Shown: positions 46,632-55,784, counted from the first letter of the stretch. The stretch is DNA of 64,000 nucleotides from Rhodoferax saidenbachensis (GCF_001955715.1 NZ_CP019239.1:1302001-1366000); one strand, 5' to 3'. Program-made: numbers and translations. Notes: a model not told the origin generated them from the letters alone.

Positions 46632-47921
46632 TCAAACTCCGGCAGAGGCAGTGCCCAGCATGCGCCCAAGGCGCTCCGATGCGGGCGGATGCGAATAGTA
46701 AAACTTCACGTACACCGGGTCCGGGGTGAGGGTGGATGCATTGTCTTTATAAAGCTTGAGCAGGGCGGATGACAGATCCGCGCCGCTGGTCTGCGCTACC
46801 GCATAGGCATCGGCTTCAAACTCGTGTTTGCGCGAGAGCTGTGCAAACAGCGGGCCGACAAAGGTTCCCAGCAAGGGCAGCACCATCATGAACAGCATCA
46901 GGGCCAGCGCATCGTTGGGCGCGCCCAGGTTGGGCATCACGCCCAAGCCGGTGAAGAACCACACCTGTTGGCTCACCCAGCCTAGCAATGCAAAACCCAA
47001 CAGGCTCAGTGCAAACATCGACACCACCCGTTTGAGGATGTGTCTGTGTTTGAAATGTCCCAGCTCATGGGCCAGTACGGCGTCCACCTCGGGTGCGGTC
47101 AATTGCTGCAACAGCGTGTCGTAAAACACCACGCGTTTGCTGGCGCCGAAACCGGTGAAGTAGGCATTGGCATGGGCGCTGCGCTTGCTGCCGTCCATGA
47201 CATAAAAACCTTTGGAGGTGAAGCCGCAGCGCGCCATCAACTGGGTGACGCGGGTTTGCAGCTCGGCGTCTTGCAAAGGTTTGAACTGGTTGAACCAGGG
47301 CGCAATCCAGGTGGGATAGACCAGCAGCATCAGCAGGTTGAAACCCATCCACACGCCCCAGGTCCAAAGCCACCAATAGGCACCTGTGGCCCCCATCATC
47401 CACACGACCAGCGCGGCCAGCGGACCGCCAATCAGCACGGCCAGCACCGTGGATTTGACCAAGTCCTGCAACCAAAGTGCCAGCGTGGTTTTGTTGAAAC
47501 CAAAGCGCGCCTCGATGACAAACGTGCGGTACAGGGTGAAGGGCAGATCCAGCAAACTGCTGACCACCGTGAAGACTGCCAGCAGAGCGACCTGCTGGGC
47601 CAGGCTGCTGCTCAGCCATTGCCCCAGGGTTTCGTTGAGCAGCGTCAGGCCGCCCAGCAGGGTCCAGCCCAGAGTCACTGCCGCACCCCAGGCCAGTTCC
47701 AGCAAGCCGAAGCGTGATTGGGCGATGGTGTATTCGGCGGCCTTCTGGTGGGCTTCGAGCGAGATTTGATCTACAAAGGCGGCTGGCACTGCATGGCGGT
47801 GTTGCGCGACATGGCGCATCTGGCGGCTGGCCAGCCAGAATTTCAGCACCAGGCTCCCCGCCAAGGCGAGTGCAAAGACCAGCGTGAGTAGGTTCGAGGG
47901 GTTCAGGGGGAAATCTGTCAT
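46632..47921 (-). CDS. M48 family membrane metallopeptidase (Ste24/CAAX-protease type)
   Basis: 429 residues. Several N-terminal membrane helices (LLTLVFALALAGSLVLKFWL and others) are followed by the zinc motif HELGHFKHRH near residue 283 and a downstream Glu ligand in KHEFEADAYA. The YFTGFGASKRVVFYDTLLQQL segment is typical of Ste24-like bacterial M48A enzymes. Probably a quality-control protease of the inner membrane. First gene of a leftward run with the dehydratase and rsgA. Confidence 0.92.
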   Translation of the reverse strand: MTDFPLNPSNLLTLVFALALAGSLVLKFWLASRQMRHVAQHRHAVPAAFVDQISLEAHQKAAEYTIAQSRFGLLELAWGAAVTLGWTLLGGLTLLNETLGQWLSSSLAQQVALLAVFTVVSSLLDLPFTLYRTFVIEARFGFNKTTLALWLQDLVKSTVLAVLIGGPLAALVVWMMGATGAYWWLWTWGVWMGFNLLMLLVYPTWIAPWFNQFKPLQDAELQTRVTQLMARCGFTSKGFYVMDGSKRSAHANAYFTGFGASKRVVFYDTLLQQLTAPEVDAVLAHELGHFKHRHILKRVVSMFALSLLGFALLGWVSQQVWFFTGLGVMPNLGAPNDALALMLFMMVLPLLGTFVGPLFAQLSRKHEFEADAYAVAQTSGADLSSALLKLYKDNASTLTPDPVYVKFYYSHPPASERLGRMLGTASAGV

Positions 47922-47957
47922 GGCGCCCGAGTTTAGGCCATCGGCGACAATGGCGGC

Positions 47958-48539
47958 ATGGCTGAATCCAACACCCCCACAAACCCCGTATTGGCGAAAT
48001 CTGACAAAAACCTGGTCTGGCTGGACTGTGAAATGACCGGCCTGGAGCCTGAGGTTGAGCGGATCATCGAAATCGCCGTCATCGTGACCGATTCCAACCT
48101 AGAGACGCGGATTGAGGGGCCGGTATTTGTGATCCACCAGTCCGACGCGCTACTCGACCAGATGGACGCCTGGAACAAAGGCACCCACGGCAAAAGCGGA
48201 CTGATCGACAAGGTGAAGGCATCCACAACGACAGAGGCTGAAGCCGAAGCGCAACTCCTTGCGTTCCTGAGCCAGTACCTGCCGTCCAATGCTTCGCCCC
48301 TGTGCGGCAACACCATCGGCCAGGACCGCCGCTTCCTGGTGAAGTACATGCCCAAGCTGGACGCGTTCTTCCACTACCGCAGCCTAGATGTCAGCACGCT
48401 CAAGGAGCTGTCCAAGCGCTGGAAGCCTGAAGTGTATTCATCGTTCAAGAAGCAACAAAAACACACCGCGCTGGCTGATGTGCATGAATCCATCGACGAG
48501 CTGGTGCACTACCGTACCCATTTTTTGAAGCTGGATTAG
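47958..48539 (+). CDS. orn: Oligoribonuclease
   Basis: 193 residues. The DEDDh exonuclease motifs are in [32 protein letters not shown] and [18 protein letters not shown]. Orn degrades dinucleotides left by RNA turnover and pGpG from c-di-GMP breakdown. Divergent from the M48 gene. Confidence 0.97.
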   Translation: MAESNTPTNPVLAKSDKNLVWLDCEMTGLEPEVERIIEIAVIVTDSNLETRIEGPVFVIHQSDALLDQMDAWNKGTHGKSGLIDKVKASTTTEAEAEAQLLAFLSQYLPSNASPLCGNTIGQDRRFLVKYMPKLDAFFHYRSLDVSTLKELSKRWKPEVYSSFKKQQKHTALADVHESIDELVHYRTHFLKLD

Positions 48540-48766
48540 GTAGAAACCCGAATCTGTGCCATAATCGCAGGCTTCGCTACACAACGTAGCGTTTTTGCAC
48601 ATCTCCCTTCATTCACCGGGCATGTCTTCCTAGAGAAGGCAACTAAACGCCCCCAGCACTGAAACAACCCTTTGGCGGGTCAGAGCAGGTTCCGTTTGAT
48701 GGTTGATGTTTTTTAACCATTGACGGAGCAGTCGCACAACCTGCGGCGCTCGCGTGTGAGAAAAAT
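48540..48766 (+). promoter_or_regulatory. Long leader region upstream of the DEAD-box helicase
   Basis: A 227-bp gap. A possible -10 CATAAT (48560-48565) is followed by a hairpin CGCTAC/GTAGCG (48575-48591) with five T residues, which could be the orn terminator or an early attenuator. About 170 further bases precede the helicase ATG, including a minimal ATG-TCT-TCC-TAG frame near 48622. Cold-shock helicase mRNAs often have long regulatory leaders; that role is inferred here. Confidence 0.4.
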
Positions 48767-50728
48767 ATGACTGACGCTTTTGAAGTGACAGGCGAATTCG
48801 CGCCTGCCGAAAACTTTTCCAATTCCCCCGTGGAATCCACTCCCGAGGCTTCCAGCCACGTGGAACCCCAATTGGCTGCCGCCGAAGACGACGTGACCCC
48901 AGTGGTTGCGGAACCTGAAGTGCCTAACGGATTTGTCGAACTGGGCTTGGCGCCTGAGCTGGTGCAAGCTTGTAAGGACCTGGGTTACACCCAACCTACC
49001 GTTGTGCAAAGCAAGGCCATTCCTCTGGCCATGGGCTCTGGCGCAACCAAAGATTCGGTTGCCAAATTCATCGATCTGATGGTTTCCAGCCAGACCGGTT
49101 CCGGCAAGACCGCTGCCTTCCTGCTGCCCGTGCTGCACACGCTGTTGACGCAGCAAGCCGAAGCCGAAGCCGCTGAAAAAGCTGAATACGAACAAGCTGT
49201 GGCTGACGCCGCTGCCAAGGGCGAACCTGTTCCCAAGCGCGCCAAGCGCAAAGACCCGACCAACCCCCGCAACTTCAAGGCACCCACTCCTGGCGCCCTG
49301 ATCGTTTGCCCCACCCGCGAACTGGCCCAGCAAGTGGCGCATGACGCCATCGACCTGGTGCAACATTGCCGCGGTCTGCGCGTTGCCAACATTGTGGGTG
49401 GCATGCCTTACCAATTGCAAATTGCCAAGCTGCAAAACGCGAATCTGGTGGTTGCTACGCCTGGCCGTCTGCTGGATCTGCAACGCTCCATGCAAATCAA
49501 GCTGGACCAAGTGCAATTCCTGGTGGTCGACGAAGCCGACCGCATGCTGGATCTGGGCTTCTCCGATGACCTGGCTGAAATCAACCAGCTGACCATTGGC
49601 CGCAAGCAAACCATGATGTTCAGCGCAACTTTCGCGCCGCGCATTCAGCAACTCGCTGCCCGCGTGATGCGCGAGCCGCAGCGCGTGACCATCGACAGCC
49701 CGCAAGAAAAACACGCCAACATCAAGCAAGTGCTGTTCTGGGCTGACAACGCCACCCACAAGCGCAAGCTGCTGGACCACTGGCTGCGTGACACCACCAT
49801 CAACCAGGCTATTGTTTTCGCCAGCACCCAAATCGAGTGCGACGGTCTGGCTGCCGATCTGCAACAAGATGGCTTTGACGCTGTGGCATTGCATGGCGCG
49901 CTGAGCCAGGGTCTGCGTAACCGCCGCCTGATGGCACTGCGCCAAGGCCATGTGCAAATTCTGGTGGCGACCGATGTGGCTGCCCGCGGTATTGACGTGC
50001 CCACCATCACCCACGTGTTCAACTTTGGTCTGCCGATGAAGGCCGAGGATTACACCCACCGTATCGGCCGTACCGGCCGTGCTGGTCGCGATGGCTTGGC
50101 CATCACCTTTGCCGAAATGCGCGATCGTCGCAAGATTTTCGACATCGAAGCCTACAGCCGCCAGCCTATCAAGGCCGAGACCATTCCTGGTCTGGAACCC
50201 CAACAGCGTGCTCCCGAGTCGCGTCCTTCCGGCTTCGGTGGCCGTGGTCGTAGCGACGGCGCTCCACGTGACCGCAATTTCGGCGGCCCACGTGAAGGTG
50301 GCTTTGGTGGCAACCGTGGTGGTTTCGGTGGCAAGCCCGCCGGCGGCAACCGTGACTTTGGCGGCAATTCCCGTGACTTCAGCGGCGCAGCCAAAGAAGG
50401 CTTCAGCTACGAACGCAAGGGTGGTTTCAACGACCGCTTTGCGGGTCAAGGCCAAGGCGGCGCACCCCGTGGTGACTTCGCACCGCGCGGCGATTTCGCC
50501 CCACGTGGTGATGCACGTCCCCCGCGCGGTGACTTTGCGCCCCGTGGCGATTTCCAGCCGCGCGGCGACTTCCAGGCACCTCGCGGTGATTTCGGTGCAC
50601 CACGTGGCAACTTCGCGGACCGCAAGCCTGCCTTTGGCAAGCCCGCTGGTTTTGCCAAGCCCGGCAACGGTGGCAAGGTGTTTGTGCCCCGTGACGCCAA
50701 GAAGCGCCCTGCACGCAACGCTGACTAA
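48767..50728 (+). CDS. DEAD-box RNA helicase with RGG-type tail
   Basis: 653 residues. An acidic N-terminal tail of about 60 residues precedes the helicase core: Q-motif (GYTQPTVVQSKAIPL), motif I SQTGSGKT near 110, PTRELAQQ, DEAD-box as VVDEADRMLD, SAT, and motif VI HRIGRTGRAG near 430. A Lys/Glu-rich insert (residues about 130-170) sits between motifs I and Ia. The C-terminus from about 485 is Gly/Arg/Phe-rich with repeated PRGDF units, an RNA-binding disordered tail. It resembles RhlE/DeaD proteins acting in ribosome assembly or cold RNA turnover. Confidence 0.93.
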   Translation: MTDAFEVTGEFAPAENFSNSPVESTPEASSHVEPQLAAAEDDVTPVVAEPEVPNGFVELGLAPELVQACKDLGYTQPTVVQSKAIPLAMGSGATKDSVAKFIDLMVSSQTGSGKTAAFLLPVLHTLLTQQAEAEAAEKAEYEQAVADAAAKGEPVPKRAKRKDPTNPRNFKAPTPGALIVCPTRELAQQVAHDAIDLVQHCRGLRVANIVGGMPYQLQIAKLQNANLVVATPGRLLDLQRSMQIKLDQVQFLVVDEADRMLDLGFSDDLAEINQLTIGRKQTMMFSATFAPRIQQLAARVMREPQRVTIDSPQEKHANIKQVLFWADNATHKRKLLDHWLRDTTINQAIVFASTQIECDGLAADLQQDGFDAVALHGALSQGLRNRRLMALRQGHVQILVATDVAARGIDVPTITHVFNFGLPMKAEDYTHRIGRTGRAGRDGLAITFAEMRDRRKIFDIEAYSRQPIKAETIPGLEPQQRAPESRPSGFGGRGRSDGAPRDRNFGGPREGGFGGNRGGFGGKPAGGNRDFGGNSRDFSGAAKEGFSYERKGGFNDRFAGQGQGGAPRGDFAPRGDFAPRGDARPPRGDFAPRGDFQPRGDFQAPRGDFGAPRGNFADRKPAFGKPAGFAKPGNGGKVFVPRDAKKRPARNAD

Positions 50729-50742
50729 ATCGTTCGCTCCAT

Positions 50743-50775
50743 AAAAAGCCCCGCTGATAACCAGCGGGGCTTTTT
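50743..50775 (+). terminator. Intrinsic terminator after the helicase gene
   Basis: AAAAAGCCCCGCTG (50743-50756) pairs with CAGCGGGGCTTTTT (50762-50775) over a five-base loop, with further T residues. It also lies before the convergent dehydrogenase gene. Confidence 0.93.
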
Positions 50776-50811
50776 TTCGTCTGTGTGAATCGGGTTGCTC
50801 TTCTTAGTCCA

Positions 50812-51681
50812 TCAGGCCATGCCGTTGCGGCTGGCCAGTTCCACAAACAGCCCCGAATGGTCCAGGTCGGCCAAGCCATGTTCCACACCTTCGGCGTAGA
50901 GCTGCTCAAACAGGGCGGTGATGGGCGCTTCAAAGCCGATCTCCTGGGCCGTGCTCATGGCGTTGCGCAGGTCCTTGAGCTGCACGGCCATCCGGCCCTT
51001 GGGCGCAAAGTCGCGCTCCACCATGCGCTGGCCGTGCACCTGCAGGATGCGGCTGTCGGCAAAACCACCGGTGATGGCCTCTTTCACCTTGGCCATGTCG
51101 GCGCCGCCTTTGGCGCATAACAGCAGGGCCTCGGCGACGGCACCGATGGTGATGCCCACAATCATCTGGTTGGCCAGCTTGGCCAGTTGGCCCGAACCGG
51201 TGGGGCCCACATGGGTGGAGCGGCCAAAGACGGTGAGGACGGGCAGTGCGCGCTGGAAATTGGCCGCTTTGCCACCGGCCATGATGGCAAGCAGGCCTTG
51301 CTCGGCGCCAATGGTGCCGCCGGACACCGGGGCATCCAGATAGTCAATTTGTAATTCGCTCAGGCGCGCTGCGTGGTCACGCGCTTCGATCGGCTTGATG
51401 GAAGACATGTCGATCAGCAGGCTACCCTTGGCCATGGCGGTGGCAGCACCCATCTCAAACAGCACCTGGCCCACGACGCCGCCGTTGTCCAGCATGGTGA
51501 TCACCACATCGGCTTGCCGCACCGCGTCAGCGGGAGCCGTGTGCACCGTGGCGCCCAGTTCCGCCAGGCGTTGTGCCTTGTGCGGCGTGCGGTTCCACGC
51601 GTGAACCTGAAAACCGGCTTCGCACAAACGTTTGGCCATGGGGAACCCCATCAGACCAATTCCCAACACTGCAATTTTCAT
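50812..51681 (-). CDS. NAD(P)-dependent beta-hydroxyacid dehydrogenase (GarR/MmsB type)
   Basis: 289 residues. IAVLGIGLMGFPMAKRLCEAG binds the dinucleotide, DAPVSGGTIGAEQGLLAIMAGG is the substrate-binding signature, and GSGQLAKLANQMIVG carries the catalytic Lys. Close to tartronate semialdehyde reductase and 3-hydroxyisobutyrate dehydrogenase; the substrate is uncertain. The ATG at 51681 (MKIAVLGIG) is preferred over upstream extensions, which run into a repeat. Confidence 0.88.
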   Translation of the reverse strand: MKIAVLGIGLMGFPMAKRLCEAGFQVHAWNRTPHKAQRLAELGATVHTAPADAVRQADVVITMLDNGGVVGQVLFEMGAATAMAKGSLLIDMSSIKPIEARDHAARLSELQIDYLDAPVSGGTIGAEQGLLAIMAGGKAANFQRALPVLTVFGRSTHVGPTGSGQLAKLANQMIVGITIGAVAEALLLCAKGGADMAKVKEAITGGFADSRILQVHGQRMVERDFAPKGRMAVQLKDLRNAMSTAQEIGFEAPITALFEQLYAEGVEHGLADLDHSGLFVELASRNGMA

Positions 51682-51776
51682 GTGAGCTCCGTGCAATTCG
51701 CTACCAGAATAGCGCTGCACAGAGCCACCGCGCATAGCGTTTGCCCGCGAAATGCTGTCGGCGGGCTGACGGATGT

Positions 51777-51843
51777 TGCCCCCACGCTGCGTTGCTTCGC
51801 GGGTCGCTACCCCCGAGTGGGCCAAGCCGTCTAGGGCCGGCCT
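51777..51843 (-). repeat. Dispersed repeat family 2 (GC-rich), copy B
   Basis: Minus strand: GGCCCTAGACGGCTTGGCCC, ACTCGGGGGTAGCGACCCGC, GAAGCAACGCAGCGTGGGGG, CA. It shares CTCGGGGG-AGCG and the CGTGGGGGCA end with copy A at 8791-8860. It lies between guaC and the dehydrogenase gene. Confidence 0.6.
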
Positions 51844-51859
51844 GGCAGCGGCTTACCGC

Positions 51860-52837
51860 TTACATCAGCAGATGCTCACCCGCGTTGTCGCCGCCCAGGG
51901 TCACGTAGTTGACCTTGCGGATGTCCATGAGCTTTTTGCCACCCGCATAGCTGATGGAGCTTTGCACGTCCTGTTCCATTTCGACCAGGGTCTCGGCCAG
52001 CTTGCCCTTGATCGGCTCCAGGATGCGCTTGCCTTCGACGTGTTTGTACTCGCCCTTGTTGAAGTCGCTGGCTGAACCGTAGTATTCCTTGAACAGCGCG
52101 CCGTCCACTTCCACGGTCTTGCCGGGGCTTTCTTCGTGGCCCGCGAACAGCGAACCGATCATCACCATGCTGGCACCAAAACGGATGCTCTTGGCAATGT
52201 CGCCATGGCTGCGGATGCCGCCGTCGGCAATGATGGGTTTGGTGGCCACACGGGCACACCACTTCAGCGCGCTGAGCTGCCAGCCGCCGGTGCCAAAACC
52301 GGTCTTGAGCTTGGTGATGCAGACCTTGCCCGGGCCCACGCCGACCTTGGTCGCGTCGGCACCCCAGTTCTCCAAGTCAATCACAGCTTCGGGCGTAGCC
52401 ACATTGCCGGCAATAACGAAGCTGGCGGGCAGGTGCTTCTTCAGGTAGATGATCATGTCGCGCACGCTGTCGGCATGGCCGTGCGCGATGTCGATGGTGA
52501 TGTACTCAGGCACCAGGCCTTCTTTCACGAAGGTGTCCACGGTGGCGTAATCCGCCTGCTTCACGCCCAGAGAGATCGATGCGTACAGGCCCTTGGCCTT
52601 CATGTCGCGGGTGAACTGGACGTTGTCCAGGTCAAAGCGGTGCATCACGTAGAAGTAATTGTTTTGCGCCAGCCAGGCACAAATCTTTTCGTCCACCACG
52701 GTTTTCATGTTGGCGGGGACGACGGGGAGGCGGAATTTGCGTCCGCCCAGCTCCACGCCGGCGTCGCATTCCGAGCGGCTTTCCACGCGGCACTTGCGGG
52801 GAAGCAACAAGATGTTGTCGTAGTCAAAAATTTCCAT
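51860..52837 (-). CDS. guaC: GMP reductase
   Basis: 325 residues, the IMPDH/GMPR barrel without a CBS insert. [22 protein letters not shown] is the GMPR N-terminus, and [20 protein letters not shown] near residue 165 holds the catalytic Cys. It deaminates GMP to IMP with NADPH, feeding guanine nucleotides back to adenine. Preceded by a leader with two tandem terminator-like hairpins, so its expression may be controlled by attenuation. Confidence 0.95.
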   Translation of the reverse strand: MEIFDYDNILLLPRKCRVESRSECDAGVELGGRKFRLPVVPANMKTVVDEKICAWLAQNNYFYVMHRFDLDNVQFTRDMKAKGLYASISLGVKQADYATVDTFVKEGLVPEYITIDIAHGHADSVRDMIIYLKKHLPASFVIAGNVATPEAVIDLENWGADATKVGVGPGKVCITKLKTGFGTGGWQLSALKWCARVATKPIIADGGIRSHGDIAKSIRFGASMVMIGSLFAGHEESPGKTVEVDGALFKEYYGSASDFNKGEYKHVEGKRILEPIKGKLAETLVEMEQDVQSSISYAGGKKLMDIRKVNYVTLGGDNAGEHLLM

Positions 52838-52891
52838 GGCCCAAGCTCCTGTCCAGTGTCAAACAAAGATATACGCCATGCGGAATCGCGT

Positions 52892-52980
52892 AAAAAACTG
52901 GGTCCCGCATCGCTGTCGATGAGGGCGCTTGGACTGGGCCCGGCCATAAAAAAACCGGGTCCCAATTGCTTGGGCCCGGT
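52892..52980 (-). promoter_or_regulatory. guaC leader: two tandem terminator-like hairpins with shared arm sequences
   Basis: Read toward guaC: hairpin A (52980-52948) pairs ACCGGGCCC with GGGACCCGGT over AAGCAATT and ends in seven U. Hairpin B (52945-52892) pairs GGGCCC with GGGACCC around an inner CATCG/CGATG stem and ends in six U. Both use GGGCCC and GGGACCC arms, so alternative pairing between A and B is possible. No leftward gene lies upstream that these could end, so premature termination of the guaC message is the likeliest role. Confidence 0.6.
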
Positions 52981-52986
52981 GACTGA

Positions 52987-52996
52987 TTGTATACAA
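52987..52996. promoter_or_regulatory. TTGTATACAA palindrome between guaC and uvrD
   Basis: A perfect 10-bp palindrome with a GTATAC core, of the kind bound by several GntR-family repressors. On the minus strand it also reads as a possible TATACA -10 box for guaC, just upstream of the tandem hairpins. Confidence 0.4.
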
Positions 52997-53032
52997 ATCT
53001 GGTGAAGGCGTGTGGCTTTCTACAATCACCCC

Positions 53033-55447
53033 ATGCTTTCCATGTCCGCCGCCAACGATACTGCGCTGTCCCCCCTGCTACACAACCTCAACCCCGAACA
53101 ATTGGTCGCCGTGACGCTGCCGGCCGAGCACGCACTGATCCTCGCCGGCGCGGGCTCCGGCAAGACCCGGGTGCTGACCACGCGCATTGCCTGGCTGCTG
53201 CAAAACGGCTATGTCTCGCCCGGCGGTATCCTGGCGGTCACCTTTACCAACAAGGCCGCTAAGGAGATGAAGACGCGCCTGTCCGCCATGTTGCCGGTGA
53301 ATGTGAATGGCATGTGGATTGGCACCTTCCACGGCCTGTGCAACCGCTTTTTGCGCGCGCATTACAAAAATGCCGGCCTGCCGCAGGCCTTCCAGATTCT
53401 GGACACACAAGACCAGCTCAGTGCCATCAAACGCTTGTGCAAACAGCACAACATCGACGGTGAGCGTTTTCCGCCCAAACAAATGGGCTGGTTTATCGGC
53501 AACTGCAAGGAAGAAGGCCTGCGCCCCAAGGACGTGGTGGCCAGCGACCCGGATACGCGCAAGAAGGTCGAGATTTACCAGCTCTACGAAGACCAGTGCC
53601 AACGCGAAGGTGTGGTGGACTTTGGTGAGTTGATGCTGCGCAGTTACGAACTGCTGCGTGACAACACCGCTATCCGCGAGCACTACCAGCGGCGCTTTCG
53701 CCACATTTTGATCGACGAGTTTCAGGACACCAACAAGCTGCAGTACGCCTGGATCAAGATGATTGCCGGGCAGGGCAGCGATGGCTTGCTCAACGGCGGC
53801 GGTGGCTCCGTACTGGCGGTGGGTGATGACGACCAGAGCATCTACGCCTTTCGCGGTGCGCGTGTGGGCAACATGACGGACTTTGTGCGCGAGTTTGCGG
53901 TGCAGCGCCAGATCAAGCTGGAAGAAAACTACCGCAGCTACAGCAACATTCTGGACAGCGCCAACGCGCTTATCAGCCACAACAGCCGCCGCCTGGGCAA
54001 GAACCTGCGCACGGCGCAGGGCGCAGGCGAACCGGTGCGGGTGTACGAGGCACCCAGTGATTTTCTGGAAGCGCAGTGGATGGTGGACGAGATGAAACAA
54101 CTCATCCGCGACGACGTGGAGCGCAAGGAAATTGCGGTGCTCTACCGCAGCAATGCGCAGAGCCGGGTGATTGAGACCACGCTGTTCAACGCCGCGATTC
54201 CGTATCGCGTGTACGGTGGTCAGCGCTTCTTTGAGCGCAAAGAAATTAAGGATGCGTTGGCCTATTTGCGCATCTTGGAGAACCCCAACGACGACACCAG
54301 TTTTCTGCGTGTGGTGAACTTTCCCGCGCGTGGCATTGGCGCGCGCAGCCTGGAGCTATTGCAGGACGAGGCCAAGGCGACGGGTTGTTCGCTGCACGAC
54401 GCGGTGAGCACACTCACAGGCCGCCCCGGCGCATTGATTGCGGGTTTTGTCGCCAAACTCGATGTGTTGCGCGAGCAGACGGCTGACAAGACCCTCAAGG
54501 ACATCGTCACGTTGATGCTGGACCAGAGCGGCCTGCTGGAGCACTACCGCAATGACCGCGAAGGCGAAGACCGCATCGAGAACTTGGACGAACTGGTCAA
54601 CGCCGCCGAGAGTTTTGTCATGCAGGAAGGTTTTGGCCGCGAAGCGCCGGGTATGGCGCAGTTGGCCAGTGCGCCCAATGCCTTGACCCAAAGCCCGGCC
54701 AGCCAGGGCTTGAGCGGCGATGCGCTGAATGCAGCGCCCGACGAATTTGGCGACACCGGCGAAACCCTCTCGCCGCTGCAGGCCTTCCTGACCCACGCCG
54801 CGCTGGAAGCGGGCGACAACATGGCCGCCGCCGGACAGGACGCGATCCAGTTGATGACTGTGCACAGTTCCAAGGGGCTGGAGTTTGACTGCGTGTTTAT
54901 CACCGGCATGGAAGAGGGCCTTTTCCCGCACGAGAACTCCCTGAGTGACCGCGACGGACTGGAGGAAGAACGCCGCCTGGCCTATGTGGCCATCACGCGC
55001 GCGCGCAAGCGCCTGTACCTGAGCCATTCGCAAACCCGCATGCTGCACGGCCAGACGCGCTTCAATCTCAAGAGCCGCTTCTTTGACGAACTGCCCGAGG
55101 AGTGCCTCAAGTACCTCACGCCCAAACAGCAGCCCATGCCCGCCGGGGGCGGCTTTGGTGGTAGCTGGGGCAATGGATATGCTACGAATTCAGGAGCTGG
55201 TCGCGCATATTCCACGGGGGCTACAGCCTCATTTGGCACTTATTCCGCGCCGCAGAAGGAAGTTGCCCGCAAGGAAGACCCCACCGGCCTGCAAAAGGGC
55301 CAGAAGGTTTTCCACGCCAAGTTTGGCGAGGGCACGGTGCTCACGCTGGAAGGTGCGGGCGACGATGCGCGCGCGCAGATCAACTTCCCGCGCCACGGCA
55401 CCAAGTGGCTGGCGCTGAGCGTGGCCAAACTGACACCCGTTCCCTGA
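53033..55447 (+). CDS. uvrD: UvrD-family DNA helicase
   Basis: About 804 residues, superfamily 1A. Walker A AGAGSGKTRVL near residue 40, motif II LIDEFQDTNKLQY near 228, GDDDQSIYAFRGA near 265, motif IV/V (GLEFDCVFITGMEEGLFP) near 620 and VI YVAITRARKRLYL near 655. A C-terminal KOW-like domain (GQKVFHAKFGEGTVLTLEG) follows a Gly/Ser linker. The ATG at 53033 or 53042 may be used; an in-frame GTG at 53012 is less likely. Residues about 715-735 of the linker come from an antisense copy of repeat family 1. It acts in nucleotide excision and mismatch repair. Confidence 0.94.
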   Translation: MLSMSAANDTALSPLLHNLNPEQLVAVTLPAEHALILAGAGSGKTRVLTTRIAWLLQNGYVSPGGILAVTFTNKAAKEMKTRLSAMLPVNVNGMWIGTFHGLCNRFLRAHYKNAGLPQAFQILDTQDQLSAIKRLCKQHNIDGERFPPKQMGWFIGNCKEEGLRPKDVVASDPDTRKKVEIYQLYEDQCQREGVVDFGELMLRSYELLRDNTAIREHYQRRFRHILIDEFQDTNKLQYAWIKMIAGQGSDGLLNGGGGSVLAVGDDDQSIYAFRGARVGNMTDFVREFAVQRQIKLEENYRSYSNILDSANALISHNSRRLGKNLRTAQGAGEPVRVYEAPSDFLEAQWMVDEMKQLIRDDVERKEIAVLYRSNAQSRVIETTLFNAAIPYRVYGGQRFFERKEIKDALAYLRILENPNDDTSFLRVVNFPARGIGARSLELLQDEAKATGCSLHDAVSTLTGRPGALIAGFVAKLDVLREQTADKTLKDIVTLMLDQSGLLEHYRNDREGEDRIENLDELVNAAESFVMQEGFGREAPGMAQLASAPNALTQSPASQGLSGDALNAAPDEFGDTGETLSPLQAFLTHAALEAGDNMAAAGQDAIQLMTVHSSKGLEFDCVFITGMEEGLFPHENSLSDRDGLEEERRLAYVAITRARKRLYLSHSQTRMLHGQTRFNLKSRFFDELPEECLKYLTPKQQPMPAGGGFGGSWGNGYATNSGAGRAYSTGATASFGTYSAPQKEVARKEDPTGLQKGQKVFHAKFGEGTVLTLEGAGDDARAQINFPRHGTKWLALSVAKLTPVP
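55178..55240 (-). repeat. Dispersed repeat family 1, copy 9 (inside uvrD)
   Basis: Minus strand: GCCAAATGAGGCTGTAGCCC, CCGTGGAATATGCGCGACCA, GCTCCTGAATTCGTAGCATA. It is a full-length copy opposite to the gene and encodes the linker segment TNSGAGRAYSTGATASFG. Confidence 0.82.
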
Positions 55448-55463
55448 GTTTTGGAGAGCCCCC

Positions 55464-55784
55464 ATGAGTCTGGACATTGCCAACACCCCGCCCGCGCCGT
55501 ACTACGCGGTCATCTTCACCAACCTGCGCACCGCTGTCGATGAGGGGTATGGCGACATGGCCGAGAAGATGGTGGCGCTGGCTGCGCAGCAGCCGGGTTT
55601 TCTGGGTGTGGAGTCGGCACGTGACGGTCTGGGCATCACGGTGTCGTACTGGAAAGACCTCGAATCCATCCGCGCCTGGAAGGCCCATGCCGAGCACCAG
55701 GTGGCGCAGCAGTTGGGGCATGCCAAGTGGTACGCCGCGTTCAAAACCCGCATCGCCCGGGTGGAGCGCGACTACGCGCTCTGA
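55464..55784 (+). CDS. Antibiotic biosynthesis monooxygenase (ABM) domain protein
   Basis: 106 residues. A ferredoxin-like ABM fold: YYAVIFTNLRTAVDEGYGDMAEKM, QQPGFLGVESARDGLGITVSYW and an AWKAHAEHQVAQQLGHAKWY helix. Related small enzymes include haem-degrading and quinone monooxygenases, but the substrate is unknown. It begins 17 bases after uvrD and may be co-transcribed. Confidence 0.85.
   Translation: MSLDIANTPPAPYYAVIFTNLRTAVDEGYGDMAEKMVALAAQQPGFLGVESARDGLGITVSYWKDLESIRAWKAHAEHQVAQQLGHAKWYAAFKTRIARVERDYAL

Noticed and set aside
50455..50620. Tandem near-repeats in DNA resembling a minisatellite or CRISPR-like array
   Set aside because: They encode the PRGDF units of the helicase tail; unit lengths vary by codon multiples and there are no spacers.
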